From assembly GCA_022376925.1 (NCBI GenBank), contig JAIOJX010000002.1, positions 65,000,001 to 65,064,000 on the forward strand: 64,000 bases of DNA, in the 5' to 3' direction. The translations under genes and the position numbers were made by a program. Of this stretch, positions 57,045 to 64,000 are shown in pieces; position 1 is the first letter of the stretch, and each line of letters starts with the position of its first letter. Under the pieces are notes generated by a model. The model was not told the DNA's origin, ran no database searches, and worked only from the letters and a program-made list of their open reading frames with translations. Origin of the DNA: Tragulus kanchil. Taxonomy: Eukaryota; Chordata; Mammalia; Artiodactyla; Tragulidae.

Positions 57045-59199
57045 CTGTACATGTTGTTATACAGAAAAAAAATTTTTTTTCCAATAGAGAAGTAAACCAG
57101 CAATGGAATTTTGACAAGAAGATTTGCACAATTCCAATTAGGATTCAGGTCATGAAGAGTAATAAACATTGGTTATAATCTCCTGCTTGTGGGAGCCTCT
57201 TAAAACATGGAGTCCTTGATGAGATCATACTTTAGCAAACATTATTCCATGAGCATCTGGTCCTAGAATACCCTGGTTTGATTCAGATAGGTTGATTCAG
57301 ACCAGACTATGCTGATTAGAGGGGAAAAAAAGGGTGTGCTCCAATCAGAGTAGGCAAAGTTTAGACCAGAACTTTACGTTTAGGGATTGATTTATTTAAA
57401 ATGTTACAAATTTATAGAGTTTATTTCATTCACTCCAGTGGAACCTCAAACAATTCCCGGATAAGCAAAATGTCCTATATGTCTTTGAGGATAGACATGT
57501 ATGTTATAGGACAGCTGTTTATGTCTTTTAATAGAAGAGGGGATCTTTTTTCTTTCCAATTTGGCAATGATATATTCTCTTTGGCCAGAAGAGTAGAGAT
57601 ATTGTGGATTAAGAGGAAAGGTACAAAAAGCAAAAGGTAGATCATAAGAAGCAATCACAGGGTGGTGATAAGACAGAGCTGGAAATGCTGATTTAGATAA
57701 ATGAGGCATATTAAAAAGGCTAAAATGTCATTAGGAGGATACTCCCCCTAAAATATTTTAAACTCTAAAATAGATTGACATTAAAGCATAAGGTTTAAAA
57801 AAAACCACATGATCACACAATGATAGTCTAAAACCTCTTATTTTAAAAAATATTATGTAAGAAAATAGATGTTAATGAAAAGCCCTTCCCACACCCCCAC
57901 CAAAGTAAAGACTATGGAGAAGAATAATGCTGGAGAAATACTTCTCTGAGCTTGAGCTTCCTTATCTATAAAAATCACAGTAAAAGTACTTGCTAGTTTG
58001 AACTCATGACTTCTGAGATTCTTTCCAAATTCTTTTTTATGATTCTAGGTAAGATAAAACTTATTTTAAGTTCAAGGTGTCACATTTAGCAGGAGGAAAA
58101 ATGGGGACTTCTAATGGGTAAGGAAAATTTGCTCCTGTCGTTATTTTTCTGTACATGTTGTTATACAGAAAAAATTTTTCCAATAGAGAAGTAAACCAGC
58201 AATGGAATTTTGACAAGAAGATTTGCACAATTCCAATTAGGATTCAGGTCATGAAGAGTAATAAACATTGGTTATAATCTCCTGCTTGTGGGAGCCTCTT
58301 AAAACATGGAGTCCTTGATGAGATCATACTTTAGCAAACATTATTCCATGAGCATCTGGTCCTAGAATACCCTGGTTTGATTCAGATAGGTTGATTCAGA
58401 CCAGACTATGCTGATTAGAGGGGAAAAAAAGGGTGTGCTCCAATCAGAGTAGGCAAAGTTTAGACCAGAACTTTACGTTTAGGGATTGATTTATTTAAAA
58501 TGTTACAAATTTATAGAGTTTATTTCATTCACTCCAGTGGAACCTCAAACAATTCCCGGATAAGCAAAATGTCCTATATGTCTTTGAGGATAGACATGTA
58601 TGTTATAGGACAGCTGTTTATGTCTTTTAATAGAAGAGGGGATCTTTTTTCTTTCCAATTTGGCAATGATATATTCTCTTTGGCCAGAAGAGTAGAGATA
58701 TTGTGGATTAAGAGGAAAGGTACAAAAAGCAAAAGGTAGATCATAAGAAGCAATCACAGGGTGGTGATAAGACAGAGCTGGAAATGCTGATTTAGATAAA
58801 TGAGGCATATTAAAAAGGCTAAAATGTCATTAGGAGGATACTCCCCCTAAAATATTTTAAACTCTAAAATAGATTGACATTAAAGCAAAAGGGTTTAAAA
58901 AAAACCACATGATCACACAATGATAGTCTAAAACCTCTTATTTTAAAAAATATTATGTAAGAAAATAGATGTTAATGAAAAGCCCTTCCCACACCCCCAC
59001 CAAAGTAAAGACTATGGAGAAGAATAATGCTGGAGAAATACTTCTCTGAGCTTGAGCTTCCTTATCTATAAAAATCACAGTAAAAGTACTTGCTAGTTTG
59101 AACTCATGACTTCTGAGATTCTTTCCAAATTATTTTTTATGATTCTAGGTAAGATAAAAACTTATTTTAAGTTCAAGGTGTCACATTTAGCAGGAGGAT
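57045..59199. repeat. Tandem duplication P, unit about 1104 bp
   Basis: 57045-58098 recurs at 58149-59199 (ctgtacatgttgttatacag). The 50-bp filler (58099-58148) resembles error-rich native flank on both sides: ggggacttctaatgggtaa against gagacttcaatgggataa (59221-59240), and cgttatttttctgtac against cagttatttgttatctgtac (57031-57050). The first 186 bases overlap the end of duplication O. Confidence 0.95.
57941..57994 (+). mobile_element. MIR fragment
   Basis: Sense: cttctctgagcttgagcttc, cttatctataaaaatcacag, the MIR run that normally reads cctctctgagcctcagtttc. Copies at 59041-59094 and 60164-60217. Confidence 0.45.
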
Positions 59200-59367
59200 A
59201 TGAATTTTAATAAGTAATGAGGAGACTTCAATGGGATAAACCTCTAAGGATGAACTATTGTGCAGTCTGACAGGTTTCTGATGGACATATATGTACATGT
59301 TAGGAGGGAGAGATTCCCCCAGCTCTTAAATCACACTGCCATTACCAAAGCAAATTCTAGCAAGGAA

Positions 59368-59538
59368 TTCTCAACCTTAGCTGTGTATTAGAATCTGGGG
59401 AGCTTTAAAAAATCCTGATGTTCAGGTCATGTCACAGACCAATTAAATCAGGATCTCTGGGGACGAGACCTGCACACATCAATATGTTTTTTGAAGCTCC
59501 TGAGGGCACTCTATTGTGAGTAGTGATGAGAACCACTC
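59368..59538. mobile_element. hAT-Charlie-type MITE
   Basis: Short non-autonomous element with terminal inverted repeats ttctcaacc at 59368-59376 and ggttctca-type complement (gagaaccact at 59528-59537). Body: gtattagaatctggggagct, accaattaaatcaggatctc, gaagctcctgagggcactct. The layout is that of MER5-like elements; I do not name the subfamily. Duplicate at 60491-60661. Confidence 0.65.
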
Positions 59539-59743
59539 CTCTTCTGGTTTTTCCTTGTTCCCCCTTCCTGTCCATTCTCCCTTTGTAACCACTGTTTTCT
59601 AGACTTTGGCATCCAGCAAAAGACACAACTAATAAACAGCTTCAAATAGACTATGTAGCCAGCTCTGACAATTGCATACAGTCAAATCCTTATAATAAAT
59701 TGTGTCTATATCTATATTCCTAGAGCTCTGCTTTTCTAATTGG

Positions 59744-59945
59744 AGTTCAGTTCAGTCGCTCAGTTATGACCTCATGGACTGTGGCACGCCTGACTTCCCT
59801 GTCCTTCACTATTTCCTGGAGCTTGCTCAAACTCATGTCCATTGACTCAGTGATGCCATCCAATCATCTCTCACTCTGTCATTCACTTCTCCTTGCGCCT
59901 TCTATGTTTCCCAGAATCAGGGTCTTTCCCAGTGGTCCAACCACC
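59744..59945 (-). mobile_element. BovB 3' end
   Basis: Antisense: agttcagttcagtcgctcag, cctgacttccctgtccttca, ctcatgtccattgactcagt, gatgccatccaatcatctct, agaatcagggtctttcccag. Duplicate at 60867-61068. The 60-codon frames here are antisense LINE. Confidence 0.9.
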
Positions 59946-60490
59946 TAGAAATGGGTAAATGGAATCAATTGGCATCACTATCTTGGCCATGACTTCCCTT
60001 TGTCTATTGGCAGGCAACAAAGATTAAAAAAACCAAGATCTGACAATACCAATTCTTCACTGACCTTTTGACACCAACCTGCTAAAAGCTTCCATGTGAA
60101 AAAAAAAAAACCCCCACCCCCACCAAAGTAAAGACTATGGAGAAGAATAATGCTGGAGAAATACTTCTCTGAGCTTGAGCTTCCTTATCTATAAAAATCA
60201 CAGTAAAAGTACTTGCTAGTTTGAACTCATGACTTCTGAGATTCTTTCCAAATTATTTTTTATGATTCTAGGTAAGATAAAAACTTATTTTAAGTTCAAG
60301 GTGTCACATTTAGCAGGAGGATATGAATTTTAATAAGTAATGAGGAGACTTCAATGGGATAAACCTCTAAGGATGAACTATTGTGCAGTCTGACAGGTTT
60401 CTGATGGACATATATGTACATGTTAGGAGGGAGAGATTCCCCCAGCTCTTAAATCACACTGCCATTACCAAAGCAAATTCTAGCAAGGAA

Positions 60491-60661
60491 TTCTCAACCT
60501 TAGCTGTGTATTAGAATCTGGGGAGCTTTAAAAAATCCTGATGTTCAGGTCATGTCACAGACCAATTAAATCAGGATCTCTGGGGACGAGACCTGCACAC
60601 ATCAATATGTTTTTTGAAGCTCCTGAGGGCACTCTATTGTGAGTAGTGATGAGAACCACTC
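60491..60661. mobile_element. hAT-Charlie-type MITE, duplicate copy
   Basis: Copy of 59368-59538 made by duplication Q. Confidence 0.65.
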
Positions 60662-60866
60662 CTCTTCTGGTTTTTCCTTGTTCCCCCTTCCTGTCCATTC
60701 TCCCTTTGTAACCACTGTTTTCTAGACTTTGGCATCCAGCAAAAGACACAACTAATAAACAGCTTCAAATAGACTATGTAGCCAGCTCTGACAATTGCAT
60801 ACAGTCAAATCCTTATAATAAATTGTGTCTATATCTATATTCCTAGAGCTCTGCTTTTCTAATTGG

Positions 60867-61068
60867 AGTTCAGTTCAGTCGCTCAGTTATGACCTCATGG
60901 ACTGTGGCACGCCTGACTTCCCTGTCCTTCACTATTTCCTGGAGCTTGCTCAAACTCATGTCCATTGACTCAGTGATGCCATCCAATCATCTCTCACTCT
61001 GTCATTCACTTCTCCTTGCGCCTTCTATGTTTCCCAGAATCAGGGTCTTTCCCAGTGGTCCAACCACC
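60867..61068 (-). mobile_element. BovB 3' end, duplicate copy
   Basis: Copy of 59744-59945 made by duplication Q. Confidence 0.9.
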
Positions 61069-61207
61069 TAGAAATGGGTAAATGGAATCAATTGGCATCA
61101 CTATCTTGGCCATGACTTCCCTTTGTCTATTGGCAGGCAACAAAGATTAAAAAAACCAAGATCTGACAATACCAATTCTTCACTGACCTTTTGACACCAA
61201 CCTGCTA

Positions 61208-61452
61208 GGTCAGAGCAGTGACTTGCCCTCTGCATTTTCCGCTGTCTCCTATTAGGCCTATTGTGCCTTCATAGTGCCTTGTCCTGTCCATTTACCTTCC
61301 CTGCAGCCTACCCAAATCCAACCAAAAACAATCAGCTTTTCCAGTAACCTTTCTTTGATACCATTTTTGACCATTTCTGATTTTTGTCATGCCTCTGATT
61401 TTTATGTCATCTCTTTGAATATATTTGGATTATTACTATTGCTCTCATTTGC
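61208..61452. other. No recognised feature
   Basis: C/T-rich single-copy DNA; no repeat family recognised. Confidence 0.4.
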
Positions 61453-63623
61453 ACCAATCTGTGTATTTGTTAAAATTTATTTTTTTGAGTTCAGAATGCA
61501 ATAATTCTTATATCTTTTCCTATTTATATGAGACAATCAGGAATGTAATAGGGGCTAAGTCATTTTTCAAAAAGAGGAATCATACGGCATGCACTATTAC
61601 TGCTTTGCTTGTGCGGGTTTAGAGCTGATACAGTCTACTGAAAGGAGACTTCACCTGTAGTCATATGCAAGCTGTGAATGAGTTAGATCCTTCTGAAGTG
61701 GTTTTTGTATGAGTAAATGCTTTTTAAATTTCCAAACTTCTGGTTAAAAAAAATCTTTTTCCACCAAAGGGGATTGTCTTTCTATAAGGAAGTCTTCAGA
61801 ACATGGCAGTTTTGAGATAGGTGGGCTATTGTGGCAAATGTATGAGTTGATTGGCAGGCAGTCTCAACCTACCAACTCCTTGAACATTTGTTGCTATCTC
61901 ACTGGTATGTTTTGGGGATATCAAGTGACTCATCCTTCTCTGGCATACATTTAAATCTTTTCTATATTTAATACCAGCCATGTCACTTAATTTCCCCCAG
62001 AATAAAATTTCATTTCCTTAGGCTTGGAAGTTTCTCAGTCCTTAACCATGTCTAATTGAAAATGCAAATACATCTTTTTGGAGTGAACCCTAGGTTTCAT
62101 CTTCTGGCAATGTGTTCCTGCTCTCCCAAGATATTTCTCTTCTTCAGGCCCTCACCTTCTAGTATCTTCTTTATTATCTGAAGAGTTATGCAGAAGATAA
62201 TTAGGATATTGTATTTTTCCTTTCATGGAGATTAAAATAGTTGCCGGTTGGTTTTAGTGTATTAAGTCAAAGGATTTGATCTAGCTCTTCTTGAAATTTT
62301 TGATTTGTAACTTTGACACATCTGTGGGTTAAAAACCAAACTCTACTTGTTTTGAAAGTCTGGGATAATTTCCTATCTTCGTAGTTTGCTTAAATAGTGA
62401 GTAGCTGAGACTTTCTCTGAAAGCCTTCACTGTTTGAACTACCATGGTGTTCCTCTTTGGTATGTGGGGGAAAAAAACATTACTTTTCATAAAACCCAAG
62501 AAGACAAAAGATGAGTCAAAGCAGTTATGGTCTTTTTTGAAAAACCAATCTGTGTATTTGTTAAAATTTATTTTTTTGAGTTCAGAATGCAATAATTCTT
62601 ATATCTTTTCCTATTTATATGAGACAATCAGGAATGTAATAGGGGCTAAGTCATTTTTCAAAAAGAGGAATCATACGGCATGCACTATTACTGCTTTGCT
62701 TGTGCGGGTTTAGAGCTGATACAGTCTACTGAAAGGAGACTTCACCTGTAGTCATATGCAAGCTGTGAATGAGTTAGATCCTTCTGAAGTGGTTTTTGTA
62801 TGAGTAAATGCTTTTTAAATTTCCAAACTTCTGGTTAAAAAAAATCTTTTTCCACCAAAGGGGATTGTCTTTCTATAAGGAAGTCTTCAGAACATGGCAG
62901 TTTTGAGATAGGTGGGCTATTGTGGCAAATGTATGAGTTGATTGGCAGGCAGTCTCAACCTACCAACTCCTTGAACATTTGTTGCTATCTCACTGGTATG
63001 TTTTGGGGATATCAAGTGACTCATCCTTCTCTGGCATACATTTAAATCTTTTCTATATTTAATACCAGCCATGTCACTTAATTTCCCCCAGAATAAAATT
63101 TCATTTCCTTAGGCTTGGAAGTTTCTCAGTCCTTAACCATGTCTAATTGAAAATGCAAATACATCTTTTTGGAGTGAACCCTAGGTTTCATCTTCTGGCA
63201 ATGTGTTCCTGCTCTCCCAAGATATTTCTCTTCTTCAGGCCCTCACCTTCTAGTATCTTCTTTATTATCTGAAGAGTTATGCAGAAGATAATTAGGATAT
63301 TGTATTTTTCCTTTCATGGAGATTAAAATAGTTGCCGGTTGGTTTTAGTGTATTAAGTCAAAGGATTTGATCTAGCTCTTCTTGAAATTTTTGATTTGTA
63401 ACTTTGACACATCTGTGGGTTAAAAACCAAACTCTACTTGTTTTGAAAGTCTGGGATAATTTCCTATCTTCGTAGTTTGCTTAAATAGTGAGTAGCTGAG
63501 ACTTTCTCTGAAAGCCTTCACTGTTTGAACTACCATGGTGTTCCTCTTTGGTATGTGGGGGAAAAAAACATTACTTTTCATAAAACCCAAGAAGACAAAA
63601 GATGAGTCAAAGCAGTTATGGTC
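61453..63623. repeat. Tandem duplication R, unit about 1091 bp
   Basis: 61453-62543 recurs at 62544-63623 (accaatctgtgtatttgtta). The left copy ends in gcagttatggtcttttttga, the right in gcagttatggtctatatcct, so about ten garbled bases sit at the join. The unit itself is unrecognised AT-rich DNA without domain-bearing frames. Confidence 0.95.
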
Positions 63624-64000
63624 TATATCCTCCGTTAAGCATAAATATTCAGTGTTAAAAAGAAAGGGAACATTTCACAATTTTCAAAAATTTCTACTCC
63701 AACTGCCTTGATCCACAAGGGAAATGTCAGGATTGCAGTAAAGGAGGAGACCTGTTTCTAATTCACATCCCTGCTGTAGGCAGATCTGAAGCCTTTGAAA
63801 GTTTGGGGGAATTCATCCCCTTAACTCCTGGCTTCACTGTGAAGTTCAAAGACTTTGAATGTTCTCCACTCCTCGCTGGCTCTTTCAAGAATAATTAGCA
63901 CCCTCATCAATTTCCCTGCTCTTGCTCATTTGACAAAAGAGTGCCATTTGAATGAAATGTTTGCATTCTCTGCTGAGTAGAATCTGGGCAGTTTCTAATT
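63624..64000. other. No recognised feature
   Basis: Single-copy-looking DNA to the window end. Confidence 0.45.

Larger units (their letters stand above)
55059..57230. repeat. Tandem duplication O, unit about 1083 bp
   Basis: 55059-56141 recurs at 56142-57230. The join reads gatgagatcatacattatct, where the native right flank reads gatgagatcatactttagca: the pieces share catac at the join. Differences are homopolymer changes such as gagtaaaagttc/gagtaaaaagttc (55399/56482). Confidence 0.95.
58995..61207. repeat. Tandem duplication Q, unit about 1123 bp
   Basis: 58995-60117 recurs at 60118-61207 (caccaaagtaaagactatgg). The join filler aaaagcttccatgtg plus an A-run and C-run (60082-60117) looks like a corrupted version of taatgaaaagcccttcccac (58974-58993). 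The first 200 bases overlap the end of duplication P, giving three copies of this part (57895, 58995, 60118). Confidence 0.95.

Noticed and set aside
1665..63623. Duplications as a new satellite or CRISPR-like array
   Set aside because: Each unit has a different sequence and is present only twice (ends three times). There is no common repeat or spacer pattern.
1665..63623. Duplications as transposon target-site or LTR-type direct repeats
   Set aside because: The copies abut directly with nothing between, lack TG...CA ends or primer-binding sites, and the units share no sequence.

Overview
The window is nuclear DNA of a ruminant (Pecora: cattle, sheep, goat, antelope or deer). The evidence is the set of interspersed repeats: BovB (RTE-type) LINE fragments, Bov-tA/Bov-A SINEs with their 3' ends shared with BovB, CHR-type tRNA-Glu-derived SINEs typical of Cetartiodactyla, and ruminant-type L1 3' ends. 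Older mammal-wide repeats (MIR, L2, HAL1, a hAT-Charlie MITE) lie underneath. I found no convincing protein-coding exon, no functional RNA gene and no CRISPR or prokaryotic feature. The open frames longer than about 60 codons are chance frames, antisense frames of SINEs, or decayed LINE reading frames. The locus reads as intergenic or intronic DNA.

The dominant structure is not explained by transposons. Eighteen separate head-to-tail duplications, each with a unit of 1083 to 1204 bp, occur across the 64 kb (units starting near 1665, 4568, 6507, 9438, 11611, 18775, 23336, 25421, 29621, 32564, 39129, 42693, 44558, 46541, 55059, 57045, 58995 and 61453). They cut indifferently through MIR, L2, L1, BovB, SINE and unique DNA. 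The two copies are almost identical inside. Disagreements gather at the joins and in homopolymers, and several joins carry short filler that looks like an error-rich version of the true flank. Many units are chained, with the end of one duplication lying inside the start of the next. The simplest reading is an assembly fault: overlapping ends of contigs or reads were concatenated instead of merged. Collapsing the extra copies removes about 20 kb and leaves a locus of about 44 kb. A real burst of template-switching duplications of one size class is the less likely alternative.

Layout. 1-4063: L1 3' ends, two adjacent CHR SINEs, duplication A. 4064-13885: MIR, Bov-tA and CHR SINEs inside duplications B to E. 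13886-18774: Bov SINEs, an antisense L1 ORF2 remnant split by insertions, a BovB 3' end and a MIR. 18775-28530: duplications F, G, H with MIR, L1 3' UTR and CHR SINE, plus a BovB tail, a Bov-tA and an L2. 28531-42692: mostly unrecognised old DNA with L2, two CHR SINEs and duplications I, J, K. 42693-48903: a BovB element interrupted by a CHR SINE and expanded by duplications L, M, N. 48904-55058: a tail-only insertion candidate, a HAL1/L1 ORF2/BovB mosaic. 55059-64000: MIR, Bov-tA, hAT MITE and BovB tails inside duplications O to R.

The only protein-level signals are decayed retrotransposon reverse transcriptases: an L1 ORF2 C-terminal half (52664-54456) with an intact FADD motif but in-frame stops, and a BovB RT C-terminal part (46826-47242 and its duplicate) whose catalytic YADD reads YAVD.
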